Part shown: positions 1 to 12,641 of the stretch, one piece after another
Position numbering within the stretch: the first letter of the stretch is position 1
How the letters are laid out: the number at the start of each line of letters is the position of its first letter
NCBI GenBank assembly: GCA_026745465.1
Contig: JACYXH010000175.1
Coordinates: 3,862,001-3,926,000, forward strand
Direction: 5' to 3'
DNA length: 64,000 bases
Origin: Lota lota
Lineage: Eukaryota; Chordata; Actinopteri; Gadiformes; Lotidae
The notes under the pieces: model-generated
Told to the model about the DNA's origin: nothing
The model's input: the letters and a program-made list of their open reading frames with translations, nothing else
The model's database searches: none
Translations under genes and position numbers: made by a program

Positions 1-36
1 GATTATTGTGGAACATTTGATATATTAGGCAATTAC

Positions 37-2280
37 ATTGTGTGTATTCTTTTTCCGATCATCCTTGATTTTTTTCAAAGAGCTGTAGAAAAATTCAAGG
101 ACATCGGCTGGAAAGAACGATATGTCCAGCTTATTAAACACTGGTGCCAGGAAAGGAAACAGGACTGAGAGAGAAAAGAAACAGAGAGGAGAGATTATTA
201 TGAAGAGTAATAGTAATAATAAAGTAGTAATAAAGTAATAAATTGTTAGGTTGAGGTTTTACCTACCTACAAGCACAACCAATGGGCTTAGAAAGTTGAA
301 TTTGATCATCTTCTTGATGTTAGCCACAAAAGGATCTGAGGGTTGATTTAATGAATCAATATCAACACTGAAGGCAGTGCTGGTTACCACATCCATACTG
401 TACGGTCCAAATATACTACAAAAAATAAAAATAATAATTAGAAAATAATTAGAAAATAATGAACATATCCTACACCAAACTAATTGATTGAAATACATAC
501 AAATGTATAGATCATTTAATTGGCTACAATGAAGGACCTCTGCATTCATACCCCCGGTTTGTGTTAAACAGTTACAACACATATTTGGAGTCCACCTTAC
601 TAGTTATACCAAAACCAGCCACCAACAATCCATAGTACTCACTCTTTCACATCGAAGCCTTCATCAGCAGCAGCTTTCTGACGAAGATTCTCCACCACAG
701 TGTTAGAGTATTTTAGCATTATTGGATACATCTGTCAAAAATAATTATAATATATAAACACACAACATTTTTTACATATTGTTGAATGGTCTCATGAATT
801 TATGCAAATATATTCATGGTCATGTTCATGTGTCCATGAATGCGCTATGCCTCTTTCAGACGCCCGCTGGTGAATGATGGAGACAGAGCACTACGGACTC
901 TTTTCCATTCCTCATCCTTGATGACTGACACTGCATCCTGCAAGGGGCCGTTCAAGCCAAAGTCCTGAAGACAAACGAACATGAACACACACAAACACAC
1001 ACACATACACACACGGCATTGGTCAATGTAATTCCCTGGAAGTAGAAAGTCAAGATGATGGAATCTATAGGTGTCCTCACTCGTCTGTTGGTGAACACAG
1101 AGTAGCACTCCTTAACCAAGATGGTTTTGATCATGGCCGTGTCCATCACACCCAACACAGGCTGCCGGCCGTCGTAGAATCTAACACATAGCACAAACAT
1201 CCGCCCAGGTACAGTACGTCACATTTCCCTGCACAGTGTATGCTTAATTTATGTTAAGAACTATATGTTGATAATATAGAATACACACAAGAGCATATTT
1301 TACATGCTGTACAATACATAGGCCTTCGCAGACACACTTACCCCCATACCTTGCCATACTTCTGGAAACATTCTGTGTCAAAGACGTGTACACCCTATGA
1401 CGTTAAAACAGATAGGTAATTAAATAAACATCCACATTAATGGTGACTGGTTTAGTACCTTTTAAGTGTTACATTGCTCACCCTTCTGTATTCCAAAAAT
1501 GTACCGATAAAGGGCCATGGTTTGGGCCCACGGACGCCTATCTTCTTAAAGAATCCATAGGGTGCATATCCATACCTATGGGGTTGAAGAATATGAGAAT
1601 TTAACAATATCACTTTAAATTGTCTATATAAATAAAAACCCTCCTTTTACAGTGTTGGTTATTTTTTGTTCCAGAATAGATACATACCAAGACAATTGCG
1701 TATGTGATTAAAACACAATTTCAAAAAGTGCAATAACAATTTATCATAATAATTAACACATGTTAAATTAATATAATGAATACAGATGGGAGAGTGAGAA
1801 AGAGTGAGAGATTAAGAAACTACATGAGACACGGTCTGCAGGTCCTTAAAGGTATGATTTGACATTTCTGCGGTCAAATTACCCAACAGCTTATAAGTAG
1901 CCGTGATAATAATGTTGCAACTACACACCTAACCTACACCACACCTTAGGCCCATTGTTACATAAAGTTATGTAACAATCAATAACATTACGATTGCGCA
2001 ACACTGATAGTTCAATCAGTGTTGCGCAGTCGTAATGTTATTGATCAGATCTTCTAATCTAAAGTAGAGCTAAAGACATTACAAACACAATTTAAGGTTG
2101 AATTGGGAGAATTATAATCCAACACTTCTAATAACATTGTAACTGCTAGTGTCACAAGATTTGTTGCAGTTATTCTTAGTGTAAACACAAACATTAGTTA
2201 GCAACTTACAGCGCGAGGAGGGCAATGCAAATACAAATCAAAGTCCAGCTCTCGACGGAGAGAAAAGGTAAATGGCCCAT
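37..2280 (-). CDS. cyp3a: CYP3A-type cytochrome P450, exons 1-8 (5' part of gene)
   Basis: Microsomal P450 mono-oxygenase of the CYP3 family, anchored in the ER membrane, which oxidises drugs, xenobiotics and steroids with electrons from NADPH-P450 reductase. Coding exons read right to left: 2280-2210, 1575-1482, 1394-1342, 1180-1081, 964-851, 731-643, 415-267, 164-37. Their lengths (71, 94, 53, 100, 114, 89, 149, 128 bp) match, from memory, the human CYP3A4 exon pattern, and all 266 codons are open. Residues 1-24 form the N-terminal membrane anchor ([20 protein letters not shown]). The hinge reads [10 protein letters not shown], with Arg where CYP3A proteins usually have Pro. The C-helix WKRVR puts Trp126 and Arg130 exactly at the CYP3A4 heme-propionate positions. 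[10 protein letters not shown] and [11 protein letters not shown] are CYP3A hallmarks. The start ATG lies in a strong Kozak context (CACCATGG). I-helix, ExxR and heme-Cys exons are outside the window. Intron 5 starts with GC. The family is sure; the subfamily (3A versus another fish CYP3) is likely but not proven. Confidence 0.95.
849..850 (-). other. Non-canonical GC splice donor of CYP3A intron 5
   Basis: Exon 5 must end at 851 to keep the family's 114-bp length and phase 0 (reading GRLKE, then MYPIM from exon 6). The intron then begins GCATAG instead of GT. No GT lies close enough to replace it. The acceptor of the same intron (TTTTTGACAG before 731) is normal, so this is a GC-AG intron of 119 bp. 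GC donors normally carry a strong AG/GCAAGT context; here positions +4 to +6 are weak. An inverted repeat TTCATGG/CCATGAA at 811-839 lies just inside the intron. Confidence 0.75.
1957..2045. repeat. Foldback: 31-bp inverted repeat in CYP3A intron 1
   Basis: Left arm 1978-2008 and right arm 2015-2045 are reverse complements at 30 of 31 positions around a 6-base loop (AGTTCA). Immediately left, 1957-1965 and 1968-1976 form a second small perfect stem (GTTACATAA/TTATGTAAC). It may be a small MITE-like foldback, or what remains of one. In the pre-mRNA it would give a very stable hairpin. Confidence 0.85.
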
Positions 2281-2400
2281 GGTGAAGTCAACTGTCTCCA
2301 AGTGCATCGATGCCGCTTGGTTTCTAGATGTCGTTTTAACTTGTAATTTGAGGGCGGGGCCACATAACCATATATGGAATGTTTTTTTTTTTGTGTGTTT
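2281..2400 (-). promoter_or_regulatory. Putative CYP3A promoter and 5' UTR
   Basis: Directly upstream of the CYP3A start codon (minus strand). A perfect palindrome CCATATATGG lies at 2368-2377, about 90 bp before the ATG. It fits both a TATA-like element and the SRF CArG consensus CC(A/T)6GG. A GC box (GGCCCCGCCCT on the minus strand) lies at 2351-2361. If the palindrome serves as TATA, transcription would start near 2340 and leave a 5' UTR of about 60 bases. The transcription start site is inferred only. Confidence 0.4.
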
Positions 2401-2419
2401 TTTCTCATGTTGAATCAGC

Positions 2420-3341
2420 CTAGTCTGACAAGGGGATCTTTTCTTTTTATCATTCGAGTTTACGTATCATTTGACAATATTTGTATTGGATTTGGTCTTC
2501 AAAAGACTTTGATTGTAAGTTATAGACATTGTAAGATCAGTCGAGACACAAAATTGTGCCCTGTTAGACTAATAGTGGCCTAATGGACTAATAATCCATA
2601 AGAAAAATGGGACATGTACATAACAGACCACACAAAAAAAAAGGTTAAGAAACATTGACCTCCAAATGTGCAGGTCCCAATTTTGTACAACAGAAAATGT
2701 AACCTTTGTGAAATAAATCAAAGCAATAGGTTCTGTTTTATCTTATTTTAGCAGGCAATAAATGAATACCCATTGAATCTAGCATTTTAAACATTTAATG
2801 CATAAATAATATTATTTTTGTTTATTTATAGCCAAATATAATCGTATTTTCTACATATCTTTTAAAGACATCAACACATGTCTTCTAAGAATGGTTTGCA
2901 CCGTAACATGAGCAGGTTGGCTATGAATGAACAGAGTGGTTTTTCCGGTTTCCCGGAGTTACACTCTCTCACTCTTACTCTCTCAGCTTGTGTGTTAAAT
3001 GTTATACTATATTGTTCCCATTCTCAACAGATTTTTGGAGGGATCAGACCCATTACTGTTTTATAGTCTTCCAATCATGCAGATTGAGAAATATCTATGT
3101 TGGGCTATACTTTCTAATGTGACCTTCTGAAGTTTAGAAGTTTCATAAAGCATTCTGGATGGACAGTGGGTTATCCAGATGTTGTCTGAAGAGTTTCATC
3201 GACCTACTAATGACTATATGCCTATGCTCCTTCTGATCAGCTCGGTGCTTCCCGTCACCTGTGTAATTAGCGGGGACACCTGCCTGTCACACAAAGCCAG
3301 AATGGTAGCCAAGGCACCCAGCCATCTGCTTGGAGATGCTT

Positions 3342-3342
<1 letters not shown>
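2420..3342. other. Intergenic flank right of CYP3A, no gene seen
   Basis: AT-rich unique-looking DNA with short open frames only. No recognisable exon, RNA gene or repeat family was seen. Confidence 0.6.

Positions 3343-3421
<79 letters not shown>
3343..3421. repeat. (GT)n microsatellite, about 79 bp
   Basis: Uninterrupted alternating G and T. A second G/T-rich stretch with GTGC units follows at 3600-3660. Confidence 0.97.
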
Positions 3422-3422
<1 letters not shown>

Positions 3423-3925
3423 CCATACTGCCAGATGTAAAGGGCATTTATGAAATGTCCACACAGATCAGCTTGTTATTCAAAGTCTACTCGTTTGTCT
3501 GCTAGGCAAGGTTTCAATGTGGCACACTTTGAAAGCAAAGGATGGGACACTGCAACACATCCAAACAGAGGCTGCGTCTCCGGAAGTTAATTAAGGGGAC
3601 TGTGTGTGGGTGTGTGTGTGCGTGCTTGCGTGCGTGCTTGCGTGCGTGCTTGCGTGTGCTTCATGGATGGCTGCATAAAGGTAAGGTTCCTGTCTTGCGT
3701 GTCAGTGCAAGCAGTAAAACGTTTAGTCAGAAGAGGGAGATAAGCTAATGTCAGCTAATAGTGATGGCTCAAAGTTACCTTTTTGTGTACTGTGAACCCA
3801 AATTCAAATCCAGAAATAATCAAAGATCATCAATCTAAGTCAAAGCATGTCAACACACATACGTTAACGTTATTTGCTTAATACATTTCCAATGGGATCT
3901 TTCACACCTTAGTGTGAGTTTTATG

Positions 3926-3940
3926 CCAATAGGGGGCAGT
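3926..3940 (+). promoter_or_regulatory. CTCF-like motif
   Basis: CCAATAGGGGGCAGT matches the core CTCF consensus CCASYAGRKGGCRSY at all positions but one. It sits about 1.6 kb upstream of the CYP3A start. Binding is inferred from the motif alone. Confidence 0.35.
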
Positions 3941-4249
3941 GTAAGGTAACATTAATGAAAGTTAATTCAAAGCAGAAAATGAATTGCTTGAACTATAATG
4001 TTCACTTTAAAAATGGCAATAATGTTTCAACAATTGGATCATAATTTGTCCAGATGAAAATAGCAAAGCAACGCAGTTTCTTTCTTTATAATTTATCTGA
4101 GTACTTCTAGTCGAGTATTAGTGTACTAGTGAGGCTGTGACAGTTATTTTGCCCAAACTGGCTGAAAGGACAGTTGCTATGGGATGGTGGGACTTATAAT
4201 GCAGCTACAGTGTGTCTGTATCCAGCAGGTGCCTGCCTCCCACCTGCAC

Positions 4250-4475
4250 TACTTCGACCCACCACCACTCACCCCACCACCACCCAGCACCAGCACCGCC
4301 AGCCCCACCACCACCATTACCCCCACTACCACCACCATTACCACCCACCCTAGCACCACCACCATTACCACCACCATTGCCACTCACCACCACCGCCACC
4401 ATGATCCACCCACCACCACCACCACTATGCTCCACCCACCACCACTATGCTCCACCAACCACCACCAACTACAGC
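4250..4475. repeat. CCA/CAC-rich imperfect trinucleotide repeat
   Basis: About 225 bases are nearly free of G on the plus strand and built from CAC, CCA and ATT-bearing variants. Open frames across it give Pro/Thr/His runs and are treated as repeat artefacts, not a protein. Confidence 0.85.
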
Positions 4476-4479
4476 CCCA

Positions 4480-5789
4480 AGGATCATGGTGGAGGTGTGA
4501 CTACCCAGCCAGGCTACTGCAAAGTCTGTCCTTCTGCACCGCCTGTATTTACACAGAGGTGAGTGTTGTTGTAGTGTAGGCATAGGTTGAGATGTCAGAG
4601 AAAGAGAGAGAGTATTGTATCATATAGGTATGTTAGACAGGCTGAAATAGAGAGAGAAAAGGCATTCATAAAGAGAGAAGAGTTTGTATTCACATTTTTA
4701 TCAGGGAGGGATGTGTATGCACAACATGCACACGTGTACACTCACAAACTGTCATACACAGTGCACAGTGATTTATGGGACTTGATTGTATCTCTACCTG
4801 CACTATCACTTTTTTTTCACTGCATATGCATCAGAATCTGTCCAGTATAGAGAAGTGGACTGAAGCAGATTCTTTTAATGGTATTTTGAGGAATTTAAAA
4901 CAAAATCTTATTTTGAGATGAAAAGCACAGCAGTGTAAAGGGGTTTAATAATAGACGTCGGACTGTAAGGGAGATTAACAAAGTCATGGAGTTTAATAAG
5001 TTCTCAGTGTGCCAGTTTAGAAGACAGACAGCTGGCTCGCAGTGCCCTTCACTATCTTCCCTCCATTTTACACTGACTCAGTCCCTGTAGTGTCAACACA
5101 GGGACTATCAGACAAATGTCTCAGCTCTGTCACTTTGGGAGCCTTCATTAATTTAGGAAATGCTCTTGCCCTCAATCCCCACCACCTGGGCCGTTTATTG
5201 TGCTGCTAAATCCAGTCAACCAAATATCTATTCTTTCTCTCTATCTTTCTCTCTCTCTCTTTCTCTCTTTCTATTTATCCTCTCTCTCTCCTCCCTCTCA
5301 TCTCACACCCTCTTCTTGCCAATTAGATATGATTTGCAGCGTGACCATGGTTTATCGAGATGTTATAGCTTTTCATAAGCTTTTGGTGTGCCTGGAAAGA
5401 AGAGATAGCAATAGACACAATCAGGGACAGGCCCATTAAAAAACACATAGCTGTCTTATCTTATCCAATGAATCTTAGAAGAGTTTTGAAATTGTTCTCT
5501 TAAAGCGGTGGCAGCTAACTCAGTAATAACAGGTAAAGAAGAGGTAAATAAATTAATGTATACATTTACTAATGTAACCTCAACATCTATCTATCTATGT
5601 CTGTTTCTTTTCCCAATCGTCATACCAATGTAGCTGTTTGTTGCCTTCTAACAGAATTAATGGTCAAGGTCTGCATTGCTCATCTTTGGTTTTGAAGTTT
5701 ATTTATATATGAGACAGTTGTCAAAACCAGTGCTTTCTAATCTTCTAATCTACTGTTTGTTCAACCACTAGAATGGAATAGGAAGTTTG

Positions 5790-5790
<1 letters not shown>
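4480..5790. other. Intergenic; small hairpin and CT-rich stretch, no gene
   Basis: Holds a perfect 9-bp stem AGTCCCTGT/ACAGGGACT (5080-5088 with 5098-5106) and a CT-rich low-complexity stretch at 5231-5310. Nothing coding was recognised. Confidence 0.55.
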
Positions 5791-5793
<3 letters not shown>

Positions 5794-5863
<70 letters not shown>

Positions 5864-5920
5864 TTTGAGTGTGAGTCACACACACACATACACACAGGCA
5901 CACACATACATATAACAGAC
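5794..5920. repeat. Compound (GT)n-(GA)n-(CA)n microsatellite
   Basis: A GT run of about 60 bp is followed by GAGAGA and then CA-rich sequence. The GT and CA halves are complementary and could pair. Confidence 0.95.
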
Positions 5921-6284
5921 ATGCAATCATTTAGATGCTCTGATCATATGCATGTATCATATATGTATATACAGTATGTGTGTACACCGTATGTACATAT
6001 CTGGGTACGTACACTGGTGTCTATGCATTTGGTCTTTGGTCTTGAATGTCAACCACATCAGAAAACCCCTGGTGTTAGTTAAGTGAGAGGTTACAGCCGA
6101 GCATTGTTATATTTTGCATATACCGCTTTTTGCTGTTGGACCATGTACAGAACAGGCACAGTGGCAAATGTCAGTGCCTGTTAATGTATGTGTATGGCTG
6201 TCTAAATGTAATTGTTGTTGACTTGTACAAACATCTGTCACAATGGCCAAGGTGTGAATGAATACACACAACTTCTGTAACAGA

Positions 6285-6450
6285 ACACACACAGGCACAC
6301 ACCGAACGCGCGCTCACACACACACAAACACACACACACACACTTGCACACATAAATACACAAGACATACACACACCTACACACGCACACAAACATGCAT
6401 GCAAACACACAGACATACACACACACTCACACACACACACACACAGACAT
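6285..6450. repeat. CA-rich cryptic repeat
   Basis: Interrupted CA units with AAACACA and GCACAC variants. It has decayed further than the pure tracts elsewhere in the window. Confidence 0.85.
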
Positions 6451-6459
6451 ACAGAGAAA

Positions 6460-9400
6460 AGTCAAATGCAACAGGTCCCCTGCTGCAAATGACAGACAAG
6501 CTCAAATCTGGGTGAAAGTGGCTTTTCCTTTTTTGTTTTGCCAAATCATGTTGCTGGAAGCAGGGATCTGTAAGTGCATAATTGGCATTATCAGCGAAAA
6601 ACTCACTCAGCACTATTAAACAGTTAAAAGTGTCTGTAAAGGTTTTAAATCAACACTGTGTAGACTGGCCACTGTAGAAATCCACTTCTGAAAGCTTCAT
6701 CCACAAAACAGGAAAGAAGTTCTAACTCTAAGCCCCCTGCCGTTTCTGTTTTCCAACCAGGCTCTCTGCAGTTTCTGCAGAACAAACGTTAAACGCACCC
6801 CCATATGTGTGTCCTGTCAGACTGATGACAAATATGGCTCCATACTGTTCAGCTTCTTACATATTAAACAGACCCTAGATATCTGGAAGATATACAATAT
6901 TTAGGTTTTTCGCAAACAACACAGTGGCAACTCAAATCTCAAACTCTTTATTATTTAATGCTGAAGTATCCATCTGTCTGTCTTGTCTGTCTTGTCTGTC
7001 TGTCTGAACAGTGAACACCTATACAGTGCATGTGTGTTCCTGGAGCAGGTGTTTATGTAGTCTAGTAGCGTTCCTTTGTTGTTTCTCTCAGCTCCCCTCC
7101 CTTGCATCACTCAAGAGCTGTCCCTGTAGGTACAAACAGCACTGCATGCAACATACAGTGGGATTAGTATTTATTATTCTGCCCTCTGCTTATTAAACCA
7201 ATACATTACTCATATCTACAGACACTCACAGACTTAACAGCAACTACACACACACGTGCACGCACACACGCATGCACACACGTATATATGCATTTGTATA
7301 TCTCTTGCCACAGACAGTAGCGGTGCTAGTAATGGTTTGATAGTTTTTATTGGCTAGATTCTACTTTAATCTAATTTGGTTGTTAAACTCTGAGCTCAAA
7401 GGTTAAACAAAATCTGTTTTAACACAATATTAGTACGTATATTGTCTCTGTGTTATCCTTGGTTCGGGGCATTGATACCCTGAAATTCAAAGATAATATG
7501 TGAATGACCAAGGGCCATGATAATGCAATTATCTTCAGAAATCAGCCATTTAAAATCCGGGCAACGTGGGCATTTTGAAAGTCATGAGAGACAGACAGAG
7601 ATGTCTATTGAATCACTGAAAATACCCCTCTTCGGAAGATAAATGCTTGAGAGAAAAAGTAAAAAACAACAATAAATAATAGACAGGAAAGAGAAGGTTT
7701 TATAGTGTGGTAAGGATTTAATTTGTTCATTTTCACTTCACCTCTTACCATGACTAATATGCTTTCTGTAGTGAAGCTAGAGAGGCTTTCAGTATAACTA
7801 TACTATAAGCCTTTGCTGGGAAACGTACAAGATGAAAGAACAATGCGGAGTAATTGAAGGCCATCAGGATGAGCCCAGCGTGATGCACGGATGAAAGAGC
7901 TCAAGTTTCAGCTCTCCCATAATATTTGCTGACAAACTCCATACACCCTTTCCCATACAAAATAGTACAGCTCATTCACTCCAACAACCAGTTTTCCCCT
8001 TAAAGAGGTAAAGCAACATAAACAGAAACTCTGTAAACCTTTTTTTCCCCTCCAAAGGATCTACAATAACTAACTCCAGCTTTTCCTAAACATGATTGAA
8101 ATGACAGCCAACTTACTCCATCTGCCTTATGTTCTAAAACGCCCATATATATGGTTTACATACTATATCTTTCTTCCTGCTGAATCATTAATGGATACAG
8201 CCAGTTCTCTATGTCATGAGTCTATAGTGGTACCAAAGAGAAGCAGAGAGAGAGATGGACAGATGATGTGCACAATCTTGTCATCTTGTTCAACGATCGA
8301 CCCCTATTATTAATAATATTTGTATTAATATTTGAACAATGGTAACATACTGAACATAATTCCATTCTGCCAAAATTATTATTATTTATTATTTTCTTAT
8401 AATTAAAATATAGTTAGATTCACGGACCGCGTCTTATGAATCTGTTGGCCATTTTCATGTATTGAATCCTGATGTAAACAGATTCTGCATTGTTGTTTTG
8501 TTTCATGTCAGACTATACATATAATGTGTGGAAACCATGCCCTCAGCCATCAGAATACATGTTCAATTCGACATCTTACAGGTCTGGGACAGAGCTTCTT
8601 GGCTCAACATGTTTGACATGATTGTTTTTCAGGAGTGAATTGGAGTAGCAACTCCACAGTTTTAAATAGAGCCATGCATCTTGATGATTTAGCAAGTTAC
8701 CAGGAGCACAATTACTTCCATTTTATGAACGCAAGAACTCATCTCCAGACTATTTTAAACATACACCCTCAATACACACTTTATATCGATTTTGGTTTAA
8801 TTAAGTTAATCTAAAGTAATCTGTTCTTGTTAATATTTCATTATCTGTGTGCCTTGATTAAATTAAATGGCAACATATCAGATGTATCATTGGTGGTGTG
8901 CAGAAATGGACGGTAGTCATTGTTTTAAAAAAACAAACAATTGCACTTTAAACAAACATCACATACTGCTGATTTTAACATCCATATGCCACGACCATGT
9001 GATCATGTCACAATACATGTAACGCAGAGAGCTGACTCAACAGTAAATATCATCAGATAATCATTCAACCGTTTAGTTAAATACCTCAGCACAGTCAGAT
9101 ATTAAATACTTAATTTGTGTTTGTGTTTGGTATTGCAATGATTGTATCCTCTCCGGAAATTAAAAAGAAAAGTACAATACCGTATTTGGCATACAATATT
9201 TTATTTGGTACACCATGGCGAAATCATGCTACATTTATAGTATGTAGTAACGCAAAAACAATTGTTCACAATTAGTCTCGAATACAGACTTTTATCTTTG
9301 CTTTATTCACCATATGGTCATCATGGCCCATATGGTCAATCAAAGACAGCTTTGCGTCTGTAAATCAATGCAAGGGTAATGTTTCTGCCAAATGATGAAA

Positions 9401-10020
9401 ATGACCAGCTCTAAAAGCAAGCAGCTGGTGCATTTTAACTCAACTTATGCAAGGTTGTGTCAAGCATTGGCTTTTTAAAAATACACTTAGCATTTAGAGA
9501 ATACTATCCTAGAATTTAAGAAAAACACAATTGTACATTTAACTCTTAACATTTAATTGTGTATTTCCGAATAGTAGAGTTTGTTTCTAACAAAATCTGT
9601 ATAAAACTTAGACCGTTCTGCTAACATCTGTTTAGTTTAGTTATGATGGTATAAAATGGAAAATAATTTACGAAACATTTATTCTGTAACCTAAAGCTGT
9701 CTCAAAATTCAATGCTAATCCGCGTTGCAGAACAGTAAAAAAACACTTATGAAAACACTACCACCTGTGCAAAATAAAACACTTGAATTGTTATTAACAA
9801 TCATAATGATGATGATGCCCTCCCACACTGAGAGAGTACATCTAAGAGGCTGTTAGCGAAGGGCAGCCTGTATAAGATTTCCTACCGTTGGGCCTCCAGC
9901 TGTTTTAGAGGCAGAGCCGTAAAGAGCTATCGCTAACCCAAGATAGTTAAACATATACAGTTAAACACATTTACTTGATAGTTCAGAATGAACACAGAAA
10001 ATCGGTTGTTTTCTACAGTT
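6460..10020. other. Intergenic, AT-rich, no gene seen
   Basis: Long AT-rich stretch with only short open frames. A TCTG-type tetranucleotide patch lies near 6970-7010 and a CA patch at 7245-7285. Otherwise nothing recognisable. Confidence 0.5.
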
Positions 10021-10041
10021 GGCACTTTAAGTTGATATGTA

Positions 10042-10061
10042 AATATATATGTATGGATGTG

Positions 10062-10110
<49 letters not shown>

Positions 10111-10112
10111 TT
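10042..10112. repeat. (TA)n microsatellite
   Basis: TA/TATG repeat of about 60 bp ending in a short GT run. Self-complementary, so able to form a cruciform. Confidence 0.93.
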
Positions 10113-10521
10113 TTTTGTGTGTTTGAATTTTTTTTTTACTTTGGCATATTGAACATTTGAGGTTGAGAACAGAGCCAAAAACGACCATTCCAACAGTTCG
10201 GAAGATATATTCTGCTCGATTAGCGCTCACAGGCTAACTCTAACATCCCGTCCCTTATCCCCCAAATGGCCAATGTGGTTTCATTTAATTTCAGGGTTAG
10301 CCAAATACACTAGCGGGAAGGAGAAATTGAAATTGCAAATTAAACTTTGTCCTCGCTGTGTGAACAGCTACAGGTTCAACATGTGAATATCTTCCATAAG
10401 ACTCAGGTAGTAGACTATTGGCAAAGGACATTACTTTGTGGATAGTGAACACTTCAAATGTAAGGAGAATAATGCACTTATGGTAAATGTTAGAAACAGG
10501 GTGAGGTGTGCTTAAATAATT

Positions 10522-10525
<4 letters not shown>

Positions 10526-10604
<79 letters not shown>
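10526..10604. repeat. (GT)n microsatellite, about 79 bp
   Basis: Uninterrupted GT run. Confidence 0.97.
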
Positions 10605-10605
<1 letters not shown>

Positions 10606-12450
10606 TTGAGGGAGAGTTACAGTACATCTCTAGCCAGAGTCTTTTTTGAAACATGTAGATACAGGCTCAAAATCAGTTTCTTTCTCCAAACATAATCAAT
10701 ACTTGAATTATATATACGGTGTGTATACCTAAATTAATATCTTTCGTAATTTATTTTTTCTATAATCATTTCAAATGCCTTTTATTGAATTTATCCATTT
10801 ATTTTATCCTTCTTTTTTTAAGCAAAAGCATGAAATAATACCAATTCCAATGCACTGTATTGCATTTGGCAAAAAAAAACATGAATCTCTAATCCTGACG
10901 ATAGCCAACCCTGACTTGTCAGCAAGGTACAGTCTTGTACATCAGCCAAAGCTTCGTCCCAAGACCCATTCCTCCACTAAAAAGTTCGGACAGCAGTAGC
11001 CAGGAGAACAGCCCTTAGCGGCAGGAATACAGAAACGTTGTACACAGCAAACAACAACAACACCACTGGATACCTAGTCTAATGGTCTGGAAAGGTCAAT
11101 CAGTTTTTAACAGGTAACACATTTATAAATTCTTAAATATTAGCTCATTATTTATAACTTATTCTTTGAAAGTCAACAACTGAAAGAAAAATAACACAAT
11201 ATAATTAATAAAAAATTTCACAATTTACATTTTGGGATTTTACTAAATGAAATTCTGGGGTGTGGGGATTATGAATATTTACATAATTCCCACACCTTAG
11301 AATTGTCTTTAATCATATAAAGAAAGTAGAGAATAACGAAGAAAACATTGGTATTGCATTGTGTTCCCGGAGGAATCTCTATGGAGGAGTTAAGGAGGCA
11401 GTGCAATACGGCTGTGCTTGCCCCCATAATATTTTAATAGCATTAATCTGGATCGTCTGTGCAGTGAGGTGAGAAACTGAACTCCAAATGTCCTAGGTCT
11501 TATGCAATAATGTCACTGCTGTATTTTATTTTTACAAGCTGGAGTTATTTGTGACAAAATACCTGTCAGGCTAGAATGCAAGGCGATAAAACACTATTAT
11601 AAAGGTGTTAATTATTGTTTATGTTTGAGTCTGTGTGTGCGTTTATATGTCCATTAAAAGAGATGAAGAGATGCACTTCAAAGAAAGAGACAGAATGAGG
11701 GACTAGATATACAAAAACAATGCTAAAAGTAGCAGTAGCAGGTGTGACGGATGACAGAAAGGCACCTGAATACACATTGACAGACCTAATCAAAATATGT
11801 TTTTCTATAGCTGTCTGTGATAATATGAGATATTGTGCGTCTCATGTACATGAATACTTTGTTGATAGATGTGGGGGAAGCATGAAGCGGGTGGCTGCTG
11901 TATCTCAACATGCTGTTCACGAGTACCGACCATGCCTTCAACAACACGCAGTAAAGTTACTTTATTGATAGTGAGTATGTCGTGAGCAGGTCGTTTGGGG
12001 GATGGAGAACCCATCCAAAGAACTACTTTGGCTGGGATCTGGAATAAGATAGTAGGGAGGAAACGATGAGGTGGAGGGTGTGAGTGAAGAATGCTATGAG
12101 AGACAGGTAGAAAAGTTTTTTGTAAATGCAAGTACTTCTTTGTTGGTAGGTGGAGTAACTAGGGCATGGTCTTTCTAAATGCAGACAAACAACATTGCAT
12201 ACACACAGTTGTAAATTGTTATGTAAACGTATACATAAAACAACATAATCGCAGCATCGGTGCTATCTCTCTCTCTCTCTTTCTCTCTCTATTATTCTCT
12301 ATCTGTCTCTCTGCATGAAGTAGGGTGTGGAGGATGTGTCAGCAGCACTTATTGTTTGCCGTAAGGTTCCAAAATATACAGATCTTATAAATAATATTAT
12401 TTTATAATTTATAATCTTATAAATGCATTTATTGTATCTGTGGCTTCTTT
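10605..12450. other. Intergenic, no gene seen
   Basis: Unique-looking AT-rich DNA with a small CT patch at 12266-12310. No exon, RNA gene or transposon could be supported. Confidence 0.5.
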
Positions 12451-12460
12451 GTGTGTGTGG

Positions 12461-12551
<91 letters not shown>

Positions 12552-12566
12552 TGTGTATGTGTGTGG

Positions 12567-12597
<31 letters not shown>

Positions 12598-12641
12598 GGG
12601 GGTGTATGTGTGTGTGTGTGGGGGGGTGTTTGTGTGTGTGT
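12451..12641. repeat. (GT)n microsatellite with GGGT interruptions
   Basis: About 190 bp. The first half is pure GT. The second half carries GGGGG interruptions, suggesting an older section. Confidence 0.96.

Noticed and set aside
4184-4579. Pro/Thr-rich 131-codon frame
   Set aside because: Translation of the CCA/CAC trinucleotide repeat in several frames at once.
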